Positions 1 to 11,399 are shown, counted from the stretch's first letter. The stretch is 64,000 nucleotides of DNA from Panorpa germanica (GCA_963678705.1 OY783203.1:41478347-41542346); one strand, 5' to 3'. A program made the numbers and translations. The notes: generated from the letters alone by a model not told the origin.

Positions 1-3000
1 TTCTTTATGAAGACGTAGCCAGTAACTGAGCGTCTTGTATCAATATCGTTTGCATAATCAGCATCACTATAACCAGTAACAGCTGGTGGCTCTGATGTTG
101 ATGAGTAGTTCAGGCCATAATCTTTAGTATCCTTCAGGTACTTGAAGATCTTCGTGACAGCATTCCAGTGTGATTTGTTATAGCAACTTAAAAATCGACT
201 TACCAGGCTTACGGCAAACATAATTTCTGGTCGACTGACTGTAGCTAGATGCATAAGAGAACCTACAGCTTCTCTATAAGGATAGTTTTTCTCTGGTTCT
301 CCATCTTCCTTTTGTAGCTTTACATGGGGGTCCACTGGAACAGTGTTCGGGTTAGCGTCAGTCATGTTAAACTTCTCTAACAGTTGTTCCACATACTTGG
401 TCTGATGTATAAAAATACCGTTGCTAACTATCTCAATTTGCATGCCCACAAAATTACTTGGTGTGTTCAATATTTTTACTTCCAGCACAGATTGTAGTTC
501 CTTGGTTATTTCTTTCAGAGTGGATTCAGTTTTAGAAAATAGTAGACCATCATCCACATACAGGCAAAGATAACATTTCTCATTCTTGACATGACCAACA
601 TACACACATTGATCAGCTTTGCTGTTGATGAAGCCAAATTTCTTTAATATTGAGTCAAATTTCTTATTCCAGCTTCTGGGGGCTTGCTTTAAACCATACA
701 GCGACTTGTTGAGCTTGCATACCATGTTGTTTTCACAGGATAGACCTTCAGGCGGAGTCATAAATATAGTCTCTTCAAGTTCACCATATAAAAATGCAGT
801 TTTTACATCAAGTTGTAAGATTTTAAGTTTATTTTGAACAGCCATGGAAAGTAATAAACGTATTGAATCATACCTTACAGTCGGAGCGAAGGTTTCTGTG
901 TAGTCAATACCTGCGGTTTGTGCAAATCCCTTAGCACAAAGTCTTGATTTGAACCGTGGACCCGTTGACTCTTCTTTTATTCGGAACACCCATTTGCTAC
1001 CGATCACTTTGGCATTTGGAGGTTTTTCTATCAATGTCCAGGTTTCATTTTTCTTATGTGCATCAAGTTCTTCATTGATTGACTTTTTCCATTCATTTTT
1101 ATTTGTTGAATGTACTGCTTCTTCATATGTTACAGGAACACAGGATGAGAATAAACACAGATGAGTATGTTCTTCAGTACATGGACAGTTGAAATTCTTC
1201 TTTTTTGTTTTATTTCTTGGTCTCAATGTCACATTACTGACGGGAGGAGAATCAATTCTGGTGTTAGGTAAGTATTCACTGTCGGATGTTGACCTGTTTC
1301 CTTTCTCTGTTTCATATGAACTTTCTGAATTTGTGTCGTTGTCAATCAAGCTGTCCTCTTCCGTTGTTGCATTTTCTCTTACATCTTCTTTTCTTGTATT
1401 TGTTTTGTCATTTTCAGTTTCTGTCTCATTCAATTCTACCGAAACAAAATCTCTTTTCACTGAGGATTCAAGAAATGTAGCATCTCTGCTCTTTATTACC
1501 TTTCTAGTATTTGGTAATGTGAATCTGTATCCTTTTGTATGGTCGCAGTATCCGATGAAGATCATTCTTTGAGCCTTTGGATCCCATTTTCTGCGTTTTT
1601 CTTTAGGTAGATGAACCATTGCTTCGCAGCCAAATATACGCATATGATTAACATTTGGTTTGCGTCCAGACCAGATTTCCATAGGAGTCTTGAAAGCTAA
1701 GGATTTGGTTGGGGAACGATTGATGATGTAAGCAGCAGTGTGTATTGCATCTGCCCAATACAACTTCGGCAGACCAGCGTTGAGTAGCATGCACTTCGCT
1801 TTTTCAACCAGTGTCCGATTCATACGTTCCGCAGTCCCATTCTGTTCAGGCGTGTATGGTGTGGTGGTCTGATGAATGATTCCGGCACCTTTCAGGTAAT
1901 CAGAGAAGGCTTTGTTATCGTATTCAAGTCCGTTGTCTGTACGAAGAACCTTTATACGAGCATCCAATTGATTTTCAACTTCTTGCTTGAATTCTTTGAA
2001 TTTACTGAGCACTTCGGACTTGTTGTGAAGAAAGTATACTGAAATCTTCTTGGAATATTCATCTAGGAAGGTTAAAAAATATCTGCTCCCACCGAGAGAC
2101 TGGGTTTCCATTGGTCCACATACGTCAGAATGAACCAATTCTAGTGGTTTGGTGACTCTTAATCCATCACTTTTAAAAGGTAACCGTGTCTGCTTTCCTT
2201 CTTTACAAGTTATGCATTTCAGATTTTCTGTGTTTCCTGAGAAAGTTAAATGCTCTGTGTTATCAGACAATTTTTTCAAAGTTTGGAAATTAAGATGTCC
2301 CATCCTCTGGTGCCAGCAAAAAGCATCTTTTTCATGTTCAACACTGGACATGTGCGCAAGGCTTTCAGACATGTTCAGTCGGTACATGTTGTTTACAATG
2401 CTCGCAGTTGCTATAATTTGATTCTTGCTGTTCATGATCACACAGCCTGAGGTATCAAATTTCACTTGGCCTCCATTTTTAATAATTTGGCTTACAGATA
2501 TCAGATTAGTTGCCAATTCAGGAACATATAAGACATTTGTGAACAGAATCTTATTCTCTTGCCCGTTTTGGTCATAAATGTTTAAGCTGACATCTCCTGA
2601 GCTTTGCACAGATAACACTTTGTTATCAGCAACACGAATGTTCTTTGTTATAGGGGTAGTTTCCTTTACAATTATATTCTTGGTCTTAGTCATATGTGCC
2701 GAAGCACCGGAGTCTATGTACCAAGCATCACCATAGTGGGATGATGCAGCAAACACAGCAGCATGAGAAGAGCTAGGTTTCTGTGTCTTGTTCATGGTTT
2801 TGTATTTGTTGCATTCAGAGCGTTTATGTCCATATTGATTGCAGGAATAACATCTCGGACCCTTGTAGAACTTCTTCTTTACAGAGTTGTTATGAAACTT
2901 CTTGTTGACAGCAAAAGCCGTTGTTTTGTTGTCTGAATTTCTAACATCTTGCAATAGTTTTGCTTTAACACCGTCTGCAGTTATTTTTGTGCCTGAGCTT

Positions 3001-3479
3001 TCGATCGCAATAATCATTGGTTGATATGATTCGGGCAGACCGGATAGCAGCAATGTCCCGAGCCACTCGTCGTCCACTTTAAAGCCAATGTTGCGCAGCT
3101 TGTGAGCAGTTGACATAATTTTGCTCACATACTCTTCTATACTTTGACATCCACTTAACGATGTGTTACATAAATCACGTAGCAGACCAACTCGGCGTGT
3201 AAGTCCTGAGTCGTCGAACACTGCAGCCAATTTGTCCCAAACTCCTTTGGCCGTGTTTTCCTCTTGGATATGAACGTAATTGATCGGATCAACCAGAAGA
3301 ATTAACTTTGTTTTCGCTTTTGTATCACGTTTTGAATCTGTGGGTGACGCCGGGTTAACCTCAATACAATCCCATAATTCTTCGTGTTGTAGGTATGTTT
3401 TCACTGCGAATTGCCAAGTCGAATAGTTTTCACGGCCGGTTAACTTCTCGATTAATGCCAGTGAATTATTCGATGCCAT
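1..3479 (-). CDS. Ty1/copia retrotransposon gag-pol polyprotein (3' end outside window)
   Basis: Polyprotein of a copia-type LTR retrotransposon. It would be cleaved into capsid, protease, integrase and reverse transcriptase/RNase H, which copy the element RNA into DNA and insert it. The ATG is at 3479-3477 and the frame stays open for about 1159 residues to the window edge. Visible in order: a copia-type gag region; a CCHC zinc knuckle (C210, C213, H218, C223); the protease DSGA motif (D256); the integrase triad D452, D515 and E551 with DD35E spacing; the reverse transcriptase YVDD box at residues 974-977; and the start of RNase H (GYSDADY, D1139). The motifs fall in one frame without a stop, so the element looks young or recently active. 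It sits directly below its own LTR, which should drive transcription. The last part of RNase H and the 3' LTR are off the left edge. The family assignment is secure; activity is inferred. Confidence 0.95.
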   Translation of the reverse strand, partial: MASNNSLALIEKLTGRENYSTWQFAVKTYLQHEELWDCIEVNPASPTDSKRDTKAKTKLILLVDPINYVHIQEENTAKGVWDKLAAVFDDSGLTRRVGLLRDLCNTSLSGCQSIEEYVSKIMSTAHKLRNIGFKVDDEWLGTLLLSGLPESYQPMIIAIESSGTKITADGVKAKLLQDVRNSDNKTTAFAVNKKFHNNSVKKKFYKGPRCYSCNQYGHKRSECNKYKTMNKTQKPSSSHAAVFAASSHYGDAWYIDSGASAHMTKTKNIIVKETTPITKNIRVADNKVLSVQSSGDVSLNIYDQNGQENKILFTNVLYVPELATNLISVSQIIKNGGQVKFDTSGCVIMNSKNQIIATASIVNNMYRLNMSESLAHMSSVEHEKDAFCWHQRMGHLNFQTLKKLSDNTEHLTFSGNTENLKCITCKEGKQTRLPFKSDGLRVTKPLELVHSDVCGPMETQSLGGSRYFLTFLDEYSKKISVYFLHNKSEVLSKFKEFKQEVENQLDARIKVLRTDNGLEYDNKAFSDYLKGAGIIHQTTTPYTPEQNGTAERMNRTLVEKAKCMLLNAGLPKLYWADAIHTAAYIINRSPTKSLAFKTPMEIWSGRKPNVNHMRIFGCEAMVHLPKEKRRKWDPKAQRMIFIGYCDHTKGYRFTLPNTRKVIKSRDATFLESSVKRDFVSVELNETETENDKTNTRKEDVRENATTEEDSLIDNDTNSESSYETEKGNRSTSDSEYLPNTRIDSPPVSNVTLRPRNKTKKKNFNCPCTEEHTHLCLFSSCVPVTYEEAVHSTNKNEWKKSINEELDAHKKNETWTLIEKPPNAKVIGSKWVFRIKEESTGPRFKSRLCAKGFAQTAGIDYTETFAPTVRYDSIRLLLSMAVQNKLKILQLDVKTAFLYGELEETIFMTPPEGLSCENNMVCKLNKSLYGLKQAPRSWNKKFDSILKKFGFINSKADQCVYVGHVKNEKCYLCLYVDDGLLFSKTESTLKEITKELQSVLEVKILNTPSNFVGMQIEIVSNGIFIHQTKYVEQLLEKFNMTDANPNTVPVDPHVKLQKEDGEPEKNYPYREAVGSLMHLATVSRPEIMFAVSLVSRFLSCYNKSHWNAVTKIFKYLKDTKDYGLNYSSTSEPPAVTGYSDADYANDIDTRRSVTGYVFIK

Positions 3480-3622
3480 TTTTATTCGTTGAGAACACTT
3501 TATACACAAAGAAGAACAGAAACAGTTTCAACAGCCACGTTTTTTTTTAAGGTTATGTTCACCACACTAAAAGTCTTTATCCACTTTTCCGAAAAACACT
3601 CACTAAACGTCTCTAGGTTTAT
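3480..3622 (-). other. copia untranslated leader
   Basis: Stretch between the primer-binding site and the gag-pol ATG on the minus strand. It is A- and T-rich with an A-run on the transcribed strand and no coding frame. It matches the short leader expected between the 5' LTR and gag in copia elements. Confidence 0.7.
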
Positions 3623-3636
3623 CTGGGCCGATAACC
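3623..3636 (-). promoter_or_regulatory. copia primer-binding site (initiator tRNA-Met, internal fragment)
   Basis: On the minus strand the 14 bases GGTTATCGGCCCAG lie immediately after the LTR end. Drosophila copia uses GGTTATGGGCCCAG, which pairs with the anticodon-stem region of a cleaved initiator tRNA-Met rather than with the tRNA 3' end. This site differs from that by one base, so the same half-tRNA priming is inferred. The position next to the LTR supports it. Confidence 0.8.
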
Positions 3637-3847
3637 TGTTATATTTAGCAGAGATAAACTATTAATTTATATTAATCAGGTTTATTATATTTAATTAGAT
3701 GTACACATTAGTTATGATGTCACTGAGTATAGAATACATAGTGGGCCGGTATTACAGAGTTATAGTATTAACTACAGTATTACCGTGTGTAGAAAGTAAG
3801 ATACAAATAGTGTCAATACCGAGAGGGCGCTAAATTTAAATCCAACA
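3637..3847 (-). repeat. 5' long terminal repeat of the copia element
   Basis: A 211-bp LTR bounded by TGTT...AACA. On the minus strand it opens TGTTGGA, as in Drosophila copia, and ends AACA directly before the primer-binding site. An AATAAA polyadenylation signal on the minus strand lies at 3681-3686. An initiator-like TCAGTG at 3721-3726 may mark the transcription start. The partner LTR is outside the window, so LTR identity and target duplication cannot be checked. The flanking bases at 3848-3852 (aatgc) are one half of any 5-bp duplication. Confidence 0.85.
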
Positions 3848-4297
3848 AATGCACAATAATAAAAAGAAATCAATCAATAGTATACATCGAATCAACAAAG
3901 AAGCCATAGTAACAAGACAAGCAAGCCAGTGCAAGTTCAGAAAAGAACTCTGAAACATAAATATGACATAATATAATCGTAATTTTCTTGTTTGAATACA
4001 ATCGTAATGAATAAATTGAAATGTTATTTAATGAATAAAATTATATGATTAAGGCAATTACAATTAATGAATGATATACTCAGTTATATTAGAATATAAT
4101 TAATTATTCACAGTGTGCGGTTGGCGAGTTGCCTGTGTGTTTCCCCGACAGCTCAGTTAGTGGAATTGACATGACAACGTAGGATCAAGTGAACTGCAAA
4201 TGAAGTTTAATGTTTATTGTTAAATTGACCTCACAGACCGTAGAGGATAGTTTCAGTTTGCTGGTAGTAGATAATATAACATTATAAAGTGTTATCA
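3848..4297. other. AT-rich flank without recognisable feature
   Basis: Insertion-site flank of the copia element. I see no gene. A slightly GC-richer patch near 4120-4200 carries a TCAGTT initiator-like motif but no coding frame. Confidence 0.5.
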
Positions 4298-4440
4298 GAC
4301 GGCATAGTGGCAGAGAGCATTGATGCTAGACCGCTGTGTCTTCGGGTCCGATTCTCGGACCAGTGCCATATTTTCATATTATACTGTATTTGATTATTAA
4401 CAAATGTAAATTAATATATGTGGGATGCGGTGTAGCCGAT
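4298..4440 (+). repeat. tRNA-headed SINE copy, decayed tail
   Basis: Head from the tRNA-like start (gacggcatagtgg) through the B-box-like gggtccgattctcgg to about 4380. The core is badly decayed; only a gcggtgtagc piece near 4430 remains of the body. Confidence 0.7.
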
Positions 4441-4628
4441 GATATTTTTGTATTTGTATTTTTTATATTTTTTAACAACACCTTTTGAATTATATATTCC
4501 TAACTTTTATATTTAAAGCTGATATTGGCTTTAAAGTAGATGATTCATGAGTTTAACGTGGCTTTTTTTGCAGTTTTATAATATTTTTATTTCCCGCAAT
4601 TAATGTTTCACACCCTGTACAATGAAAA

Positions 4629-4900
4629 TTTTTCTCGGAAACCGTTAGCCGAACAAAAATACTGATAGATGATAATATATGCATTTTTAATAGGTCTACA
4701 TCTTTTGTATAATACTTTTCTGTAATAATGGTTATTTTGTAAAATTTCGCGTGGATTTTTAAAAAAAAGGAAAGGATTTTCACGTATTTTTCGAAAATCG
4801 TTAGTCGTACGAGAAAAAGTCATATATGATAATATATGTATTTTTAATAGATCTACAACATTTGTATAATACATTTTTGCATAAAATTATTATTTCGCAA
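4629..4900. repeat. Imperfect tandem duplication, unit about 158 bp
   Basis: Two neighbouring copies share a ttttctcggaaaccgttag-like start, a gataatatatgcatttttaat core, a tctaca...tttgtataatac block and an attatt...tttcgc end. The first begins at 4629 and the second near 4787. A related ctcggaaacagttaatcat phrase occurs at about 44477. No transposon termini were found. Confidence 0.6.
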
Positions 4901-5984
4901 GATAAATAAATAAAATAATTCTTTTCACGCTTTCCCGTTATCCGATTGACTTGATATTATTTTTTCATGCAATGGCACCAAATGGGCAGGTGCGCTATAA
5001 AGAACCGCAAATAAAACTTTCATCAAGAGTAAATAAGAGCCACCCTAATACACGGATACAACCAGGATGCAACAAACTTTTTTCAATACAAAAATAATTT
5101 GAATTTATTTAATCAATAAATATTAAAGAATAAATAGGCATATAATGACAGTTGAAGAAAGTACGAACACATATCCGAACAAACAGCAGATGGAAGAGCA
5201 ATAATTTGGATCCCATTTATCCAGTGTTAATTTCTTACAGACTTTATTCTATTCCATTTAAATTTGTCATATCATATAATAGTAATCCAAAGAGGCATTC
5301 TATTATATTTATCAGTAAAGCAGCAAATCAGCTGTTTGAGTAAAAGTAAATAATTGCCCTTCACATGAGACACTATGGAAAATTTATATCACTTTTAGTG
5401 GTGAAGAAACAATAATGAGTCGGTATTTTCCTTCATTTGTTACTATTTTTGATATTATATACTACTCATAATATGAATATGAGTCGCATGGAATACCCAT
5501 TTCAACTCGACCTTGCAGTAGTACGTATAATAATATACAAATATAGTTTAAAGAACCGGTGGAAATAAACCATTAAAGAGTTATATTGAGTTTATTGCAG
5601 GTTAGTTCGTGTTTATGTTGAAACAAACAACGTGTATTTTTAGGTTTCTGTATATATTCACATTTTTAAATACACATATATACTTATATACATGAACTAG
5701 TTAAATAAATAATATTAAAAAAAATTCTTAACATAAAAAAAGGAAAAGAAGTAAGTTGCCTACAGAATGATGAAAGGTCTTCATTTAAAACATTCTATGA
5801 CCTTATGTGTTGCAAAAAGAGGTACTGATATGTATATTAAAATAACAGGTATTGCCTCCCAGCAGTCATAACCTCACTTTTTTATATTCTGGCACAATTA
5901 AAAATAATTTAGACCCTTATTCTAAATTACATTTAACATCGTGTTATATTTTTAGAAGATATGTAATTTATCAATCTTATGATA
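4901..5984. other. AT-rich stretch, no feature seen
   Basis: No recognisable gene, RNA or transposon end. The short open frames here have no coding character. Confidence 0.5.
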
Positions 5985-6232
5985 GACTGTAAAAAAAATT
6001 GATTGAAAAAACATGTTATAGACCTCCTTCTTAGACTTAGACTTAAAGACTTTAAAAAAGAAAAAAATTACGCGGAAAGAAATCTGCAAATTTTGTAATA
6101 ATGTTACTTGATGTTGAATTGTTGATTTAAAAGTCGCAGGGAAATTATTATTTGTATTTTTCGCAGTGCAACCTTACCCTAAGAGAAAGGCGTCTAAAGC
6201 ATTTCTTTACCTAATTTTTTTTACAGTTTAGG
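5985..6232 (-). mobile_element. MITE, CCTACACTGTAAA family (copy 1)
   Basis: About 248 bp with inverted ends related to CCTACACTGTAAAGAAAAAT: gactgtaaaaaaaattgatt at the left and a reversed match ending in ttacagtttagg at the right. Shared internal phrases are gcgtctaaagc, cgcagtgcaa and ttaaaagtcgcagg, also found at 37618-37851 and 61598-61818. No coding capacity. Confidence 0.65.
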
Positions 6233-8130
6233 TATAAATAAGGCTTATTTTATAATATTAGAAATCTAAATAAAGGTTCTACTCTCGATATTTTTTAAAA
6301 TTGAACAATTTACTTTTATCGGACCCTGTTATTAAATATAATGAATACTTATTGTAAAATGATGAATTTGTGATTTCGGCAAGAACTTTTGGGGTAGTAT
6401 CTCCATAATTAATAAAACGCAAGATACGCTAGATCTTAGTTTGTCCTAACTATGCCGAAATGTTTTGAAAAGAGAAACTGATTAGAGATAGGTCTGACAT
6501 AAACATGTAATAAACATTAGTTCAACCAAAACTTTAATTACCAAAAAATTAGTTTAGTTTGATATTATTTGAACTATTTAGTGGCCTAAATAGCAATAGC
6601 AGTCGCTGTAAGTATCAAACACTATAACTATATCGGCTTTTATGTTTACATGTGGGAAGTCGATAAGTTATATACACAAACATTATACACTTTATCTTCA
6701 AAAACAGGGGTGTACAACTAATACTAAGTGTAAGATTTCAAACAACAAAATTTAAATTCAGAATAAATTTTTTACACATACTTTCTAAAAAATTATAATA
6801 AGTTTAATATAAATGTTTTGGAACAGAAAATATTTAATTTTAGGAATAATCTAAGATTAACAAATTCTTGAACTATGTAAATATACATAAACATATATAT
6901 CCTATATTATAATGTTCCAACTGTATGTTTGTATGTTTATATGTTTATTTGTTTATAAGTTTACGCGATTCGTATGGTAACTCGAAAACGGCTACAGGGA
7001 ATTTTTTCAAAATTTTCTATTTCATAGAGAAAAAAATTCTAATACTTTTGGCATCCTCGGATTTATCCCTGAATTTCCTGGAAACCCGTAATTTTGGAAA
7101 AACAAAAATATTTTTTTTTTTAAATTGGGCTAGAAAGTTGAAATTTTATATATGGACTAACTTTGGTACCTAATTTACAAATCGAAAAAAAAATCGTACA
7201 GTGCAGAGGGGAAACTTATTTCATGGTTTCCATGAAACTGAAAAACTTCTGTTTTTAGACAATCAATTTAGCAGGTTTTTAAAAGCACCGTACTGAATTA
7301 AATTAATTGTCATTAATTACTTCTTTAATTGGCAATACACGTATGTAAATGTAAATATAAGTATCCAAATTTCGAATTATAATTTAAAATAAAAACCTAA
7401 AAAAAAGGTTGTAAGTCCCATATTTAGGAACAACACCTAGAAATTAAAGGAGGGGATAAACAGCTCAACAATGACTGAAAACTAACAACAGTGAGGCTAC
7501 GATGGCATACGCCGTGCCGCACTGAAGAAGGTATTACCACTACATGTACAAGACAGTGTGTTTACATGGACGACCTTGACCTATTGAGTAAAAAGGAATC
7601 AGAGTCCATGCATTGAATGAAAAATAATATATGTAATACTTGCTGTATTAATATGAAAAATATACGTAAATAATTTGTGATTTCAAATTAATTACAAAAT
7701 TATGTAATTAAATCATCTTATGAGATTATATAAATAATGTTATATGAACAGTTATTGTACCTGATATGGTGAGATATCAATGTAATCTGAAACAGTCAAT
7801 ATATAAACAACAAAGATAAGATTTTTTATAAAGAAAGATAAGTAAACATGGGTGATATGAGTTTGTTGTTTGTAATGAATTGATATTAAAATTACCGACA
7901 AAATTAGTAAATGGTTTTACGTTTGCTTTTCAATATCTTTTTTGCAATTGATTGTGAACTAAATTTGAGAACCTTAAATGTGCAATTATTTTCTAATTAG
8001 TCGCAATATTAACGTTGATATTTGTCATTAATTGTAGTCTTTGAAAGAGCCAGTATAATTGGAAAGGGAAAACTGTACAAGAAGATAATACGTAATATAT
8101 ACTTTTCCATTTATTACCGTTTTTCTTTAC
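6233..8130. other. AT-rich stretch with one dispersed-repeat-like patch
   Basis: No gene seen. At about 6920-7210 a run of gtatgttt units leads into actcgaaaacggct and T-rich DNA, wording that recurs in insect dispersed repeats; I cannot assign it to a class. A somewhat GC-richer patch at 7470-7610 has no coding frame. Confidence 0.4.
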
Positions 8131-8410
8131 TTATGGAGGCATCCATAAATTAAGCTACACAAATTTTTTGGCTTTATATCCCGCTCCCGTTCTCATTGTC
8201 ACGTCTTCTGAACATCCCCCCTGCCCCTGTTGTGATGTCATACATTTGAAAATAAAATTATTATTTTTGGTTTTTGACCCTGTTTTCTCGAATTTTAGAT
8301 TTGATGTGACGTCAAAAAACTTGCGATTGCTTATCCCGTCGTCCCCCCTTGTCACATTTTGTCATACTTTGTAGACCGCCTTTGTGACGTAATTAGTAAA
8401 TGGTCTCTTA
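8131..8410. mobile_element. MITE, TTAGG-CATYCATTAATTACGTCA family (copy 1)
   Basis: About 280 bp with imperfect inverted ends (TTATGGAGGCATCCATAAAT at the left; the reverse of the right end reads TTAAGAGACCATTTACTAAT). It has C-rich and gtgacgtca interiors. Relatives lie at 21884-22178, 27234-27473 and 56285-56376. Short frames inside are not genes. Confidence 0.65.
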
Positions 8411-8659
8411 AACGGTTTCTGTATCTAACGAAATGAGCAAATAGTACAAAAATGACGTCAGCTCAGAACCCATAGCAGGCATAAATAGAGCCAGAAACCA
8501 GATTTGAAAGAAAAGCATCTTCGGCAATGTCTTAATTTCTTCAAAAAATTAAAAAAAAAAAAAACAACGGTATGAGTCAAAATATTAAATAAAAAATAAT
8601 ATTAATAAAGAAAATCTATCAAATTATTTTTAGAAAAGAATTTACAAGGTATTTTTTTA

Positions 8660-8750
8660 TTCAATTTATTTAACGTCGGCCTATTTCCGATGCTGTTTAT
8701 GACTATATACATAATTAATTTAATTTAATAACAATCAAACCCAGAAAATC
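8660..8750 (-). repeat. tRNA-headed SINE copy, tail and core fragment
   Basis: Reads on the minus strand as the core (ttttctgggtttgattgtta) joined to the diagnostic 3' end gcatcggaaataggccgacg and an A/T tail. The head and middle are missing. Confidence 0.75.
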
Positions 8751-10255
8751 TGCCATTTATTATATCCTCTTTTAGAAAAATAACGATAGAACATTTGTTT
8801 CACACATTAACCAATTGTGTTTGAAGCCTCACAAATCATTCAATTCACAAACTTTATCTCTAAATAACTACATGTTAAAAAATAACTTAATCAAATCACC
8901 CAGATTACAAGTATATAAATGTATGTACGAGTATATAAATAAATATTTCTATACGAGTATATACAAACATTCTAACTAATTCTAATCGATATCCGTCTTT
9001 AACCTATATTGCTTCTGAATTTAACCTACATTAGAAATCCACCCTTGAAATTAAACCGTACTACTTCTATTTGAAATATATTATTGATTTTTAATAATCC
9101 ACGTAACAGTGACTTACTTATTGAAATAATATGCATCCCTTAAATAATATATTTTTTGTTAAATTAAAATTAATAGTTTGCCTTGACTTTAGAAGTTATA
9201 GCAACCATACAAAATAAATAATTTATTATCATTGTATTATGTTATGGGTTAAATTTTACCCGTAAAACACATTTACATGTATTTTAGTTTACTTAACATA
9301 AAATAGTTACATAAAACAATTTCATAACATTTTTTAGGTTAATATAATGTCAGATTACATACATAGAAAATGCATTGATGCTACATTTTGAACAAAAAGT
9401 TGGAAAATATTTAAGTTTGAACAAAGTTTGTAAAAATGTATTGTTGTTCCCAGGTAGAAAATTGTTATTACCCTCCCACAAGCTAATTCAAAGCTTCATT
9501 TCCCACTTCTCATATATACAATTATAACGCAGTGCATGTTTCACAGTTTACGGTAGATTTCTAAAAGCTACTTTAAAGCGTTATATTTTCAACCAAAACT
9601 GAATTAAATTTAGAAAAGTTAAAAAATGAATGGTGCTAATTTATTACTGATTTTACTCTATAATTCAACTTCTTATGTCCAAAGCCTCTTAAACCGTACA
9701 CCTGGTTTCAGCTAGCCAACTTAAGGGTTACTTCATGACTGTTAGTCAAAGTTACCACCATGGAAAATGTCTTAGTCTTGGTTATGTTTTAACCACTAGC
9801 CACCGTGCTTTAAAAAAGGAGAAAGAATGTTAAAAATTTGGCGATAAATGATTAGCACTCATTTCACGAATGTATCAAACATAGCAAATAAAATAAACAA
9901 ATGTTTGTTATTGCAAAGCAGATACTAAATAGTAAAATTATGCAATCAGTGCAAACGCCTTGAAACCATTGGAATTATGATACATACCAGTTAACATGAC
10001 ACAGTCACAGTTCTTGGATGGACTAGTACAGTGTTTATGTCCAGCAGTCCAGTGTTCACATACGACACACACACACAAATATTATATACCTACTTGTATA
10101 TAGTGTAATATGATTATGTATAGGTACACACGTGTATTTCAATTATTTTGCATACCTTATATGCGACACACATACTGTTTATTTGTACTTGAACAATAAA
10201 ATTAACAACAATTCAAGATTAAAATACTATAATAATATACATTTATATAAAATGA
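8751..10255. other. AT-rich stretch with a short AC repeat
   Basis: No gene seen. A microsatellite of six AC units lies at 10065-10076. Near 9690-9815 a gtggctagtggtta phrase on the minus strand resembles an RNA polymerase III A box but has no B box. Confidence 0.5.
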
Positions 10256-10353
10256 GTGACGGCTCAGTGGCTGAGGGAATTTATCTTTGACTGATCAAAG
10301 ACTGCTGTGACTTAAGGTTCGATCCCGAAGCAACGCTATATTTTCTTGATTTG
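10256..10353 (+). repeat. tRNA-headed SINE copy, head only
   Basis: A-box-like ctcagtggctgaggg, the gactgctgtg block, the B box ggttcgatcccg, and the junction cgctatattttct. The body and 3' end are absent. Confidence 0.75.
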
Positions 10354-10830
10354 AATATTTTTTTAAGTTCATCAACTTTCAATAGTTATTAGCAATTAAG
10401 CAATATATACGTTTTACAAACATTTTGCATTACATAATTTATAATTCTTTAATAACTATGCTATATTATAACTTCACTTTACATCTCATTTTTCAATAAC
10501 TTCACTATTTATCTTCCAATATTCTTTTTCGTTGTGTCTCATTTTTTTCCGTTTATGGGTTCATTAATTTTTTTTCTACAATAACTGCACTACGTTCTGA
10601 CATAGGAATCGCTTCCACTGTAATGTTTCTCTTGCATTGCCTCTTACATTTTTTTTTTAAATTGCATATTCTGTCTATCTTAGAGGAAGAATTCCTTCTG
10701 TTAACGGAGAAATGTACTTTATTATTCTGCACAATGTTCCACATGTCTTCCAATTGTTTAGTGTTATAATTAACTCTTCCACTGCATAACTTTTTACTAT
10801 TTTCTTTAATTAAACCAATTTCTTTCTGGA

Positions 10831-11065
10831 TAACCGGAGATCGAGCCTGAAGACACAACAATCTAACGTTAAGCATCAATTCTCTCGCTTACTGTGTCAC
10901 CTAGACTTAATTTTATTATATGCTCATAATAACAAAACTTATGAGGTAGCGGTGTTGTACACATATATGAAACCACGACACCATAAATATTGCCAACATT
11001 GTGTGATGTCCTTCGTGATAGAATCAGGATCGAAAACATACTAACGTTAAATATATAAAATAAAC
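10831..11065 (+). repeat. tRNA-headed SINE copy with inverted head
   Basis: Positions 10831-10902 are a SINE head on the minus strand (gtgacacagtaagcgagag through a ggctcgatctccgg B box). Directly after it, 10906-11065 is the SINE body and tail on the plus strand (tatgctcataat, ggtagcggtgt, ccacgacaccataaatattg, acgttaaat). The A-box end of the inverted part abuts the junction. This is the layout expected from twin-primed insertion. Confidence 0.7.
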
Positions 11066-11348
11066 ATATATACAAGAAATATGCGGCTTAATACAAATTT
11101 CCTACAAATCATTTTTTTTTTTGTTAATTTAATATAAAATTATTTAATTAAGATTCTCTGAAGCAAGTTTTTATAATGTTAGGACGGAAGCAGACTGGTA
11201 AAACGTCTGTCTTAATACAGTTTGCTTGTTTGGTACATTGAACATATACTGCTTAGTATGGGAACATATGAGAATCTGCACACTTGTGTCAAATCATTGA
11301 ATTTTATACATTTTCATTCATACAACAATATTAAAAATGTTACCATAT

Positions 11349-11388
11349 TTTAGTCCTACCGGTTACAAGAGTTACCGGTAGGACTAAA
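11349..11388. repeat. Perfect 15-bp inverted repeat with 10-nt loop
   Basis: TTTAGTCCTACCGGT at 11349-11363 pairs with ACCGGTAGGACTAAA at 11374-11388. It lies at the 5' edge of the LINE stub that follows. Confidence 0.75.
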
Positions 11389-11399
11389 TACAAGGCTGG

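Noticed and set aside
619..2450. Plus-strand frames within the copia element
   Set aside because: They are antisense shadows of the intact minus-strand polyprotein.
9690..9815. RNA polymerase III gene from an A-box match (gtggctagtggtta, minus strand)
   Set aside because: No B box follows and no tRNA or SINE body can be drawn.
10553..10879. 108-codon minus-strand gene
   Set aside because: Its first residues come from the SINE head at 10831-10902, the rest is K/N-rich AT sequence, and no motif is present.
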